64,000 bases of DNA from Meiothermus sp. Pnk-1 (GTDB lineage Bacteria; Deinococcota; Deinococci; Deinococcales; Thermaceae): the NCBI RefSeq assembly GCF_003226535.1, contig NZ_QKOB01000009.1, positions 19,892 to 83,891 on the forward strand, given 5' to 3'. The translations under genes were made by a program, and so were the position numbers. Shown in pieces: positions 1 through 7,481 of this stretch (position 1 is its first letter; every line of letters starts with the position of its first letter). Under the pieces are notes generated by a model. That model was not told the DNA's origin, made no database searches, and saw only the letters and a list, made by a program, of their open reading frames with translations.

Positions 1-1
1 T

Positions 2-1603
2 CCCCACCCGACGGGGGCGGGGGTGGCCTATTTGCTCTTGTGGAAAGTCAGGGAGTTGTTGGGGCTGGCGGCCCCGGTGGAATTCGCCGATCTAGCGGCC
101 ATCGGAACCATTGCGGACGTGGCTCCGCTGTTGGGTTTCAACCGGGCGTTGGTTAAAGAGGGGTTGCGTCAGCTGCGCCAATCGGCTCACCTGGGTTTAC
201 GTGAGTTGGCTGGCCAGCACTGCAAGGACTACACCGCGGTGGAGGTGGCTTTCCGCATCGCCCCTCGAATCAACGCCGCTTCGCGGCTGGGAGAGGCTGA
301 ACTCGCCCTCGAGCTGCTCACTACCGATAATCCCTGGGCCGCTCGACGGTTGGCGGAGGACCTGAATATCCTCAACGCCCGCCGCCAGAGGATCGAGGAG
401 GAGATGCTCAACCGGGTGTTGCCCACCCTTGACCACGCCGCCCCGGCCTACGTAGTGCACGATCCAGAGGGAAATGCAGGGGTGATGGGAATTGTGGCCA
501 GCCGGATCTTGGAGCGGTTTTACAAGCCGGTCTTCATCATCGCCGAGGGAAAGGGCAGCGTGCGCTCGACGCCCGGCATCAGCGCGGTGGGGGCATTGCG
601 GGCCAGCGCTGGCTTCCTCAAGCGCTTTGGTGGGCACGCGCAGGCTGCGGGGTTTGCCATCGCCGAGGAGAACATCCCCCTCTTTCGGGAAGCCGTCTAC
701 CGCTACGTGGCCCAGCATCCGGCCCCGATCCCCGAGGTTCACCTGGACGGCAGCCTCAGCGGAGAGGACTTCGCCGAGCTGTACGAGGCTTTGCAGTTCC
801 TCGAGCCTTTGGGTCAAGAAAATCCCGAGCCCCTTTTCTACCTCAGGGGCAAGCCGGAGAGGGTGGCCACGATGGGCGAGGGCCGTCACCTGCGGTTTTA
901 CCTGGATGGGATCAAGGTGGTGCGCTGGAAAGACTCGGGCGAGAATCTGCCGCAGGCCGAAGTCGAGCTAGCGGCCAGCCTGACCGTTAACGAATGGCGG
1001 GGAGAACGGGCGCTCGAGCTGCGGGCCCTCGCCTACCGCGCTCCACAGCCAGACGAGGCCCCCCCCGACGACGCGGGCTGGGCCAAGCCGGTCGCCTTTC
1101 GGAGCGTTTTGCAGGAGGTTGTAGCGGCGAAGTTACCCGTGTATGTGGCCCCCGAGGGAGCAGCCTGGTTCGCCGCTCGAGGGGTTCCAGTGGTCTGCCC
1201 AGAGGAAGCCGAAGTGTGGTTCGGCCTCCCGGAGTCGGCGGTTTCCCCCCCCAGCGTCGTACGGGTTGCCCTTTCCGAGAAAGCGCTGAACGGGCTCGTT
1301 CCCCAGGTAGGTAAACCCCATTTCCGCAAGGTTGTCGCAGCCTGGGAACGGGGTTTGGCCCCGGGCGAACCCTGGGCCACGGTCTTCCACGAGCTGGGCC
1401 TTAGGGATCCGGCTTTGGCGGAGGGCGCCAACCTTTACGCCTCCGCTACCTATCGCTGGCTCAGCTTGCGGGCGGCGTTGGGGCGGCGACTGGCGACGGC
1501 TTACCGAATCCGCTCGGTGGAGATGTTGTCCGAGGCCATTGAGCGTTGGTGGGAGCTTGCAGTCAACTTGAAGGAGGGCAGGCGTGTACCGGCGCTTCCG
1601 TGA
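2..1603 (+). CDS. recJ: Single-strand-specific 5'-3' exonuclease RecJ, 5' end outside the window
   Basis: RecJ degrades single-stranded DNA 5' to 3' in recombinational and mismatch repair. The frame is open from base 2 and begins inside the DHH phosphoesterase domain (visible PTGAGVAYLLW), so the N-terminal catalytic motifs lie upstream. Visible landmarks are IADVAPL near residue 40 of the visible part and the DHHA1 substrate-binding motif GGHAQAAGF near residue 210. About 300 further residues follow, as expected for the OB-fold and C-terminal domain of the long Thermus-type RecJ. The stop overlaps the next gene by 20 bp, so the two are probably co-transcribed and translationally coupled. Identity is secure; only the start is missing. 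Confidence 0.93.
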   Translation, partial: PHPTGAGVAYLLLWKVRELLGLAAPVEFADLAAIGTIADVAPLLGFNRALVKEGLRQLRQSAHLGLRELAGQHCKDYTAVEVAFRIAPRINAASRLGEAELALELLTTDNPWAARRLAEDLNILNARRQRIEEEMLNRVLPTLDHAAPAYVVHDPEGNAGVMGIVASRILERFYKPVFIIAEGKGSVRSTPGISAVGALRASAGFLKRFGGHAQAAGFAIAEENIPLFREAVYRYVAQHPAPIPEVHLDGSLSGEDFAELYEALQFLEPLGQENPEPLFYLRGKPERVATMGEGRHLRFYLDGIKVVRWKDSGENLPQAEVELAASLTVNEWRGERALELRALAYRAPQPDEAPPDDAGWAKPVAFRSVLQEVVAAKLPVYVAPEGAAWFAARGVPVVCPEEAEVWFGLPESAVSPPSVVRVALSEKALNGLVPQVGKPHFRKVVAAWERGLAPGEPWATVFHELGLRDPALAEGANLYASATYRWLSLRAALGRRLATAYRIRSVEMLSEAIERWWELAVNLKEGRRVPALP

Positions 1604-2153
1604 GGCCCACGAGGTCCGTATCCACACCATCCACTACCGGCTATACGGGATGATGTACCTGATTCCCGGCGGGGGCACCGCAGACCTTCTCAACGCCGAG
1701 GGGAAAGACTACCTTCCCACCACTGGGGTCTTGCTCTATGAAGCCGGTTACCAACACCCTCCCGACCCCAAAGACCTCAAGGCCAGCGCCGACTTCGTGG
1801 CGGTGCAGAAGGGCCATATCCGCTGGCTTGTGGGAGGGCGCCCCGCCACCTTGCGCACTTCGCGGGCCATGGTCGAGCGGCGGCGGCTGGCCCTGCTCTA
1901 CGCCGGCTATTTCCTTGCGGGGGAGCTCGAGCTTCCCAAAGGGGTCCGGCTCTCGGACTTTCTCTCCACCACTAAGCCCTTTCAGACCCTGTACGACGTA
2001 GGGCTCTACCTCCTGCAACCCCGGCGCCCGGTGATTGAGCTCGAGCCTTACGAACGCTTTGAGTTCGTGACGGTAAACCTGGCCCAGGTCGAGGGGGTGC
2101 TCGAGGCTCCGGCGGGCTCGCCTGAGGATACCCGGTTGACGCTCTTCGGGTGA
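1584..2153 (+). CDS. Conserved-looking protein of unknown function, coupled to recJ
   Basis: This 189-residue protein is not recognised. It starts at GTG 1584 inside the end of recJ, with GGAGG about 8 nt upstream, so it is probably translated from the recJ message. It is soluble, with no signal peptide, membrane segment or cysteine motif. The N-terminal half is rich in aromatic residues and glycine (YRLYGMMYLIPGGG), and a basic stretch (MVERRRLALLYAGYFL) occupies the middle. Codon use resembles its neighbours. The coupling hints at a link to RecJ or DNA repair, but nothing in the sequence shows a mechanism. Confidence 0.75.
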   Translation: MYRRFREAHEVRIHTIHYRLYGMMYLIPGGGTADLLNAEGKDYLPTTGVLLYEAGYQHPPDPKDLKASADFVAVQKGHIRWLVGGRPATLRTSRAMVERRRLALLYAGYFLAGELELPKGVRLSDFLSTTKPFQTLYDVGLYLLQPRRPVIELEPYERFEFVTVNLAQVEGVLEAPAGSPEDTRLTLFG

Positions 2154-2165
2154 GGAAAGAGCGCC

Positions 2166-2669
2166 TCAGCGGTTAGGGTCGCCGTAGGGGAAGATGGGGT
2201 CGCAGTGGGGGTCGCTGCTGGGGGTGATGGCGTTGTCGGCCCTTACGAAGGCGCTGCCCTCGGTTCCGTTGAACCCGCGCACCCACAGCCGGTGAGCGAC
2301 CGGAGTCACCACGATGGTCTGGGCTTCCACCCCGAGGCGCTGGATCTGCCCGTCGCCGTCGGTATCGGCGGCGATGTAGGAGACGATGTTGTTGTTGCCC
2401 AGATCGAAAAACTGCACGTCGCCTAAGTATTTGGCCTCGGGGTCATCGGTGGGAGTCTTCAGGTTGGGGTCATCCTTGGTGACGTAGACCTCGAGCCGGG
2501 TCAAAAGCCCGCTCTTGTTGAAGCGGAAGTCAATCAGGGTATCGCGGTTGGTGCAGAATGTCGCTTGGCTTTGAAGGTTGCTGATGACCGGAGGAACCAG
2601 CTTGACCTCAACCACCCCACAGCTCGCCAGCAGCGCGCCCACAATGGGAAGCAAGAAGGCTTTTTTCAT
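2166..2669 (-). CDS. Putative lipoprotein, unknown function
   Basis: This 167-residue protein begins MKKAFLLPIVGALLASCG, a lipoprotein signal peptide with lipobox LLASC and the lipidated cysteine at residue 17. It should be anchored on the outer face of a membrane. The rest is beta-rich and includes DTDGDGQIQ, an acidic loop that could bind calcium (inference). No known domain is recognised. The start is supported by TAGCCT at 2677-2682, which ends 7 nt before the ATG and suggests a leaderless message. It faces the recJ operon convergently, with 12 bp between the two stop codons. Confidence 0.7.
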   Translation of the reverse strand: MKKAFLLPIVGALLASCGVVEVKLVPPVISNLQSQATFCTNRDTLIDFRFNKSGLLTRLEVYVTKDDPNLKTPTDDPEAKYLGDVQFFDLGNNNIVSYIAADTDGDGQIQRLGVEAQTIVVTPVAHRLWVRGFNGTEGSAFVRADNAITPSSDPHCDPIFPYGDPNR

Positions 2670-2720
2670 GCTTCTCAGGCTATGCCTCGAGCGTGAGACG
2701 GCCTTAGGCGGGGTGTTAAG

Positions 2721-3371
2721 TCAGGGTGCGGCTTCTCTCACCCCGCTTTTTCGCAAGTCCAGCACCTCTTTGCGCAGGTTCTGCCGGGCTCTGGCCTCGA
2801 AGCGTTGGCGGAAGGGGGCGGTGTGGTAGATGTAGGGGCGCTCGAGGAAACCCATCAAAATCCGCGCTCGCCCCTCTTGGTAGCGTTCCTCGGGCATCCA
2901 GGCGTACTCGAGGCGGATGGCCCGGGCGTAAGCGGCGTAGGCCCCGGGCGGGAAACCCAGGACCGCTAGATCCGCGTCGAGCAGCCAGGCGGCGGCCTCG
3001 TCGGGGGCCTGGTGGGTCTGGGTCGCCAGGATTAGCCCTCCCACCCGCTCGCCCAGCGCTTCCTCGAGCCCCAGAGCGTTCAGCTGGGTTTGGGCTAGCT
3101 CGGCGCTGCGCTTCTCGTTGTCGGTGCGGGCGGGGTCATATACGGCATCGTGAAACCACCCCGCCAACTCGACGGCGGAGCGCTCCGGGATGGCGTATCC
3201 CTCTAGCAGAGAAAACAGCACCTCGAGATGGGACAGGTTGTGGTAGGCCCGGTGGATTTCGCTGTAGCGTCGGCAGAGGTCTTCGAACACCCCCCCGGCG
3301 GTGCCCTTCGCGAGGCCAAGGGCGTCCATCAGCCGGCGCCACCGCCAGGCCAGCTTGTTACGGATGCGCAC
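2721..3371 (-). CDS. HD-superfamily metal-dependent phosphohydrolase
   Basis: The protein has 216 residues. The core AYHNLSHLEVLF ... WFHDAVYDP ... DNEKRSAELA ... LLDADLAVLG fits the uncharacterised HD hydrolase family with an H...HD...D metal site. The substrate is unknown; nucleotides are typical for HD proteins. The start is GTG 3371, because a strong GGAGG (about 3379-3384 on the minus strand) precedes it and the similarity ends there; upstream codons in the same frame lie antisense in valS. It follows valS by 45 bp on the same strand and may be a distal member of that operon. Confidence 0.82.
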   Translation of the reverse strand: MRIRNKLAWRWRRLMDALGLAKGTAGGVFEDLCRRYSEIHRAYHNLSHLEVLFSLLEGYAIPERSAVELAGWFHDAVYDPARTDNEKRSAELAQTQLNALGLEEALGERVGGLILATQTHQAPDEAAAWLLDADLAVLGFPPGAYAAYARAIRLEYAWMPEERYQEGRARILMGFLERPYIYHTAPFRQRFEARARQNLRKEVLDLRKSGVREAAP

Positions 3372-3415
3372 AGCCGGGCCTCCTTTGCCCCGAGTGCGGC
3401 TAGCCTGAACCCCGC

Positions 3416-6034
3416 CTACTGGAGCCGGGCCAAGTTGTCGCGGATGCGCTCGAGCTGGGCCCGGTGCTCGGCCAGCCGCTCGCGTTCGGCCTCGACCACC
3501 TCGGGCTTGGCCCGCTCCACGAAGCCAGGGTTGGCCAGTTTGCGCTCGGCGCTCTCGACAGCCTTCTCCAGCTCGGCTAGGCGTTTTTTCTGGCGCTCGA
3601 GGAAGCCCGATAGGTCCCCCTTCGGTTGCAGGTAGACGGTCACGCTGGGGGTCACCTGGGCAATGGCCTTCTCGGGGGTGCCCAGCGTGGCCTCGGCCCT
3701 GGCGAGAAAGCGGAAGAGGGCCAGGTTCTCCATGACCAACCCCGCGCCCGGGCCGTCGAGGTGGATCAAAATCTCCTGCTGGGGGGCTACGCCCAGCTCC
3801 GCGCGCAGGTTGCGGGTGGCGGTGATGGCCTCTTGCAGGGTCTCGAAGGCCCGCTCGGCCTCGAGGTCGCGCCCGCCGGGCGTGGGCCACTCTTGCAGGG
3901 CGAGTTGCTTGGGGTCGCCGGTCAATGCCTCGTATAGCTCGGAGGTGATGAAGGGCATGATGGGGTGCAGCAGCTTGAGCAGCGTGGCGAGGGTGGTCTC
4001 GAGGGCCTGCATCGTGGCCTGGTTGCCCTCGCGCAGCGCGGGTTTGGCCGCCTCGAGGTACCAGTCGCAGAACTCGCTCCAGACCAGCTCGTAGATCAGG
4101 CGGGCCGCGCGTCCCAGGTCGTAGGCCTCGTAGGCCTCGGTGATCTCGGCGATGCCCCGGTTGAGGCGGGAGGTCATCCAGCGGTCGGCCAGGGTCAGGT
4201 CTTCGCGTTTTGCGTCTTGCGTTTGGCGTATAGCGTCTTTGTTCATCAGCACGAAGCGCGCCGCGTTGTAGAGCTTGTTGGCGAAGTTGCGCCCCTGCTC
4301 GTAGCGCCGGGGGTCGTGGCGGATGTCCTGCCCGCCGGTGGCCAGGTAGTCCCAGGCGAAGCGGCAGGCGTCGGCCCCGTACTGGTCGATGAGCTCGAGG
4401 GGATCGATGCCGTTGCCCTTACTCTTGGACATCTTCTGGCCCTTGGCGTCGAGGTAGAGGCCATGCAGCACGATGGTGTGGAAGGGGGCTTGGCCGGTGA
4501 ACTGGTAGCCCGACATCTGCATGCGGGCCACCCAGAAGAAGAGGATGTCGTAGCCCGTCACCAGCACGTCGGTGGGGTAGAACTTCTTCAGGTCCTCCGT
4601 ATCGTCGGGCCAGCCCAGGGTGGAAAAGGGCCACAGCGCCGAGGAGAACCAGGTGTCGAACACGTCCTCGTCGCGCCTGAGCTTGAGCCCGGCGTAGCGG
4701 GGGTCTTGGTCGCAGTCGAGGTCGGGGTTTTCGGGGTCGGGCACGTAGACGTTGCCCTCCTCGTCGTACCAGGCGGGGATTTGGTGGCCCCACCAGATCT
4801 GCCGCCCGATGGCCCAGTCGCGGATGTTCAAGAGCCAGTCGCGGTTCACCTTCTCCCAGCGCTCGGGCACCAGGCGCATCTCGCCGCGCTCGAGCCCCTC
4901 CAACACCTTCTGGGCCACCGGCTTCATGCGCACGAACCACTGCGTCAGCAGCATGGGCTCGATGGGCTCCTTGGTGCGCTCAGAGAGGGGAAGCTGCACG
5001 GTGTGGGTCTCCACGCCCTTGAGGTAGCCCTCCTCCTCGAGCCGCCGGGCCACCTTTTCGCGCGCCTCGAAGCGGTCGAGGCCGCGGAACTCCTCGGGCA
5101 CCAGCTCGCCCGTCAGCTTGGCGTTCAGGTCGATGACGCTGGGCATCTCCAGGCCGTGTCGCAGGCCGATCTCGAAGTCGGTGGGGTCGTGGGCCGGGGT
5201 GATCTTGAGCGCGCCGGTGCCGAACCCGCGCTCCACGGCCTCGTCGGCGATGATCGGAATGAAACGGTCGGTGAGGGGGATGCGCACCCGACGGCCCACC
5301 AGGCCTTTATAGCGCTCGTCCTCGGGGTGCACCGCCACCGCCACGTCGGCGAAGATGGTCTCGGGGCGCTGGGTGGCGATTTGAATTCCACCCGGCTCGT
5401 CCTCGAAGGGGTACTCGAGCACCCAGAGCTGGCTAGGGCGCTCTTCGCGCTCGACCTCGAGGTCGGAGAGCACCGTCTGCGCCACCGGGTCCCAGTTCAC
5501 GATGCGCTTGCCGCGGTAGGCCAGCCCCTGGTGGTAGTACTCGATGAAGGCCCGCCGTACCGCGCGGGAGAGGCCAGGGTCCATGGTGAAGCGCTCGCGG
5601 CTCCAGTCGCAGCTCGCCCCGATGCGGCGAAGCTGATAAAGGATGGTGCCGCCGTTCTTCTCCTTGAACTCCCACACCCGCTGCAAGAACCTCTCCCGGC
5701 CCAGGTCGTGGCGGCTCTTGCCCTCCTTGGCCAGCTCGCGCTCGACCAGCACCTGGGTGGTGATGCCGGCGTGGTCGGTGCCGGGGAGGTAGAGCGCTTC
5801 GTAGCCTTGCATGCGCTTGAAGCGGATGATGGTGTCGATGAGGGTGTTGTCCAGCGCGTGCCCTAGGTGCAGGTTGCCGGTCACGTTGGGCGGGGGGATC
5901 ACGATGGTGAAAGGCCCCTTGCCCTTGCCCGCGTTGAGCTCGGGCCTAAGCGGGTTTTTGGCCCACTCCTCGGCCCAGCGGGGTTCTACTGCGTGTGGAT
6001 CGTAGGTTTTGGCTAGCTCTGCGTGTTCGGTCAT
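3416..6034 (-). CDS. valS: Valyl-tRNA synthetase
   Basis: This class I synthetase charges tRNA-Val and edits mischarged threonine. The product has 872 residues. The HIGH-type motif HLGH sits near residues 56-59, the CP1 editing domain spans roughly 190-390, KMSKS lies near 533-537, and a C-terminal arginine/glutamate-rich coiled coil covers the last about 65 residues. ATG 6034 is preceded by GAGGAGGGG. The start overlaps the stop of the NUDIX gene by 4 bp (ATGA), so both are expressed from the T-box leader. Residues about 599-611, just before LTLADRW, are encoded by a five-unit heptanucleotide array (4205-4239) that seems to add a few residues relative to other ValRS proteins. Confidence 0.97.
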   Translation of the reverse strand: MTEHAELAKTYDPHAVEPRWAEEWAKNPLRPELNAGKGKGPFTIVIPPPNVTGNLHLGHALDNTLIDTIIRFKRMQGYEALYLPGTDHAGITTQVLVERELAKEGKSRHDLGRERFLQRVWEFKEKNGGTILYQLRRIGASCDWSRERFTMDPGLSRAVRRAFIEYYHQGLAYRGKRIVNWDPVAQTVLSDLEVEREERPSQLWVLEYPFEDEPGGIQIATQRPETIFADVAVAVHPEDERYKGLVGRRVRIPLTDRFIPIIADEAVERGFGTGALKITPAHDPTDFEIGLRHGLEMPSVIDLNAKLTGELVPEEFRGLDRFEAREKVARRLEEEGYLKGVETHTVQLPLSERTKEPIEPMLLTQWFVRMKPVAQKVLEGLERGEMRLVPERWEKVNRDWLLNIRDWAIGRQIWWGHQIPAWYDEEGNVYVPDPENPDLDCDQDPRYAGLKLRRDEDVFDTWFSSALWPFSTLGWPDDTEDLKKFYPTDVLVTGYDILFFWVARMQMSGYQFTGQAPFHTIVLHGLYLDAKGQKMSKSKGNGIDPLELIDQYGADACRFAWDYLATGGQDIRHDPRRYEQGRNFANKLYNAARFVLMNKDAIRQTQDAKREDLTLADRWMTSRLNRGIAEITEAYEAYDLGRAARLIYELVWSEFCDWYLEAAKPALREGNQATMQALETTLATLLKLLHPIMPFITSELYEALTGDPKQLALQEWPTPGGRDLEAERAFETLQEAITATRNLRAELGVAPQQEILIHLDGPGAGLVMENLALFRFLARAEATLGTPEKAIAQVTPSVTVYLQPKGDLSGFLERQKKRLAELEKAVESAERKLANPGFVERAKPEVVEAERERLAEHRAQLERIRDNLARLQ
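4205..4239 (+). repeat. Five-unit GCGTNNN heptad array inside valS
   Basis: The plus strand reads GCGTTTT, GCGTCTT, GCGTTTG, GCGTATA, GCGTCTT without interruption: five 7-bp units in 35 bp. The same GCGTNNN periodicity occurs in spacers at 15.5 kb and 30.9 kb, so this is probably a copy of the dispersed repeat. On the coding (minus) strand it supplies residues DAIRQTQDAKR of ValRS without breaking the frame. Confidence 0.75.
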
Positions 6035-6468
6035 AGCCCCTCCTCGTGGTTGAGCCTCGAGCGCAGCGTCTCGAGCTTGGCCTCCAAATTCCAGTTCGGC
6101 CGAACGTCCCCGAGAGGTACGAAGCGCTGGAGATAGGCCAACCCAGCGCCTTCCTCTCCGCTCAGGACAGCCCACTTCCAGGCGTTCGGGGTAGCTGCTG
6201 GCGCCTCCAGCCAGAAGAAATACCAGCGCTCCGGCTGGTTTCGCCCGGAAGGTGAGTTCAGGGTCGAGCTTCCCAAAAAGCGGGGGTTCTCCGGCTTTAA
6301 CCCGGCTTCCTCCCAGCTCTCCCGCACCGCGGCTTGCGCAGGGGTTTCTCCTGGCTCGATGCCGCTTGCGACGACCGACAAACCGGCTTCCAGGCTGGCG
6401 TCGCCGTGCTCAAAGACAAGCCCCTCGCTTCGACCCCTGGTGATGTAGCAGACTGCCCGGTTGCGCAT
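6031..6468 (-). CDS. NUDIX hydrolase
   Basis: This 145-residue NUDIX-fold protein should hydrolyse a nucleoside diphosphate linked to another moiety. The NUDIX box reads GIEPGETPAQAAVRESWEEAG near residues 40-62. The metal-binding RE..EE residues are present. The canonical first glycine at spacing GX5E is replaced by serine, and the hydrophobic position after RE is serine. ATG 6468 has a GGGAGGGGG ribosome site. It is the first gene after the T-box leader and overlaps valS by 4 bp, so valine starvation probably controls it too. The substrate cannot be inferred; DUF4416-like or sugar-nucleotide hydrolases are alternatives within the superfamily. Confidence 0.85.
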   Translation of the reverse strand: MRNRAVCYITRGRSEGLVFEHGDASLEAGLSVVASGIEPGETPAQAAVRESWEEAGLKPENPRFLGSSTLNSPSGRNQPERWYFFWLEAPAATPNAWKWAVLSGEEGAGLAYLQRFVPLGDVRPNWNLEAKLETLRSRLNHEEGL

Positions 6469-6481
6469 ACCCCCTCCCAAA

Positions 6482-6741
6482 GCGAAAACGCCCGCACAGA
6501 TACCCTGCACGGACGAGGAAACCCCCGCGGTACCACCGCGCTTCTCGGGCCTTAGCCCAAGCACTCGGACGTGCTGTGACGGGCACTCCCGGAGGGCTCT
6601 ACTTGGCCAACGGCCTTTCTTCCCCCTGGCTCGCGGGCGACGTTCGGTCTCGCAACCTTCGGATTCTCTCTCAGCCCCCCTCGCGGGTGGAAGAATCCTC
6701 TCTGTGAAGTGGGAGAGACCTACTCTTCCCGGTCAACGCCT
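6482..6741 (-). promoter_or_regulatory. T-box leader responding to tRNA-Val, upstream of NUDIX-valS
   Basis: On the minus strand the conserved T-box core GGTGGTACCGCG is present (about 6525-6540), with flanking pairing that forms the antiterminator bulge. The upstream part has Stem I features: an AGTA turn near 6722-6725, a GAGAG distal element, and the specifier region GAACGTCGCC, with GTC (valine) at 6639-6641. A short hairpin (CCGTGCA/TGTGCGG) follows the core between the T-box and the ATG and may be the terminator or may occlude the ribosome site. A -10 box TATACT lies at 6748-6753, placing the transcript start near 6741. Uncharged tRNA-Val should stabilise the antiterminator. The family is certain; the specifier assignment is inference. 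Confidence 0.9.
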
Positions 6742-6815
6742 GAGTTCAGTATACACGGAGGGTGACCCGAATGCTGCGGCTGGTGGGCGGATCTCGAGGG
6801 CCTATCGGGCTAACT

Positions 6816-7253
6816 TTATTTCATCTCCACCATGCCGCAGGCGATGCTGGCTCCCACCGGTTGGGGGCTGTTGGAGTGGACGTTGACGTAGGTGGTGCCC
6901 GAGGGGTACTTGACGCTGGCCGGGAGCTTGGTGAAAGCCACCGCGTTGCCGTTGGCATCGGCTACCAAGCTGGCGAGACCGAGGAGCTTGTCGCCGTTTT
7001 GGGCTTGGCAGTTGGCGTCCCCCTTGTCGTTGTAGTGGATGTGGTTGGCGTAGCTGCCGGAGCTTGGCTTGAGGCCCTCGAGCCGCACGAAGACCTCATG
7101 CTCGCCCGAAGGCAGGGTCAGGATCACCGCGGTACCCTTGAGCCCCCCCTCTCCGGTGAGCATGGCGTAGCGCACCTCCGGCTTGCCCATCTGGGCCAGG
7201 GCAAAAATCCCCACCATCCCTGCTATCGCCAAAATTGCCATGATCCGCTTCAT
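6816..7253 (-). CDS. Exported Cu/Zn superoxide dismutase-like (CHRD-type fold) protein
   Basis: The product has 145 residues with a type I signal peptide (MKRIMAILAIAGMVGIFALA), so it is exported. The mature part aligns by eye with Cu/Zn-SOD: SYANHIHYND matches the HVH copper-ligand segment, YVNVHSN matches the copper-ligand histidine near the end, and GASIACGMV matches the C-terminal RLACGVI signature. The fourth copper ligand and the zinc loop are absent; only a short NCQAQNGDKL segment joins the strands. It may bind copper with three histidines or be a structural relative. ATG 7253 is preceded by AAGGAGG. It could instead be classed as a CHRD-domain protein. Confidence 0.75.
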   Translation of the reverse strand: MKRIMAILAIAGMVGIFALAQMGKPEVRYAMLTGEGGLKGTAVILTLPSGEHEVFVRLEGLKPSSGSYANHIHYNDKGDANCQAQNGDKLLGLASLVADANGNAVAFTKLPASVKYPSGTTYVNVHSNSPQPVGASIACGMVEMK

Positions 7254-7297
7254 GCTGGACCTCCTTCCCCAAGGGGGCCTTACCTTGGCTGGGCCAG

Positions 7298-7325
7298 GTG
7301 CTATAGGATGCTCGAGGTCTGGCTC
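7298..7325 (-). promoter_or_regulatory. Promoter of the SOD-like gene
   Basis: Minus-strand -35 TTGAGC (7320-7325), 16-bp spacer and -10 TATAGC (7298-7303) lie about 45 bp upstream of the gene's ATG, leaving a leader of about 40 nt that contains the AAGGAGG site. Confidence 0.55.
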
Positions 7326-7481
7326 AAGCTTCAGTGTCTCAGAATTTGCCCTTGACGAATGTGGGCCAGCTCGAGGTAGAGGCCCGCGGCTTTGCCTTGC
7401 CCTTCGCTGTGGAACCCGAGCCCCCTTCAATGTGACCCCCCCCCCTGTTAGCGGGCGCACCCTCTGTTTAGGCTGATCCCG

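Noticed and set aside
3965..5866. 633-codon open frame antisense to valS
   Set aside because: It is a shadow of valS in high-GC DNA; composition is skewed to Leu, Val, His and Gly, with no recognisable domain or ribosome site.
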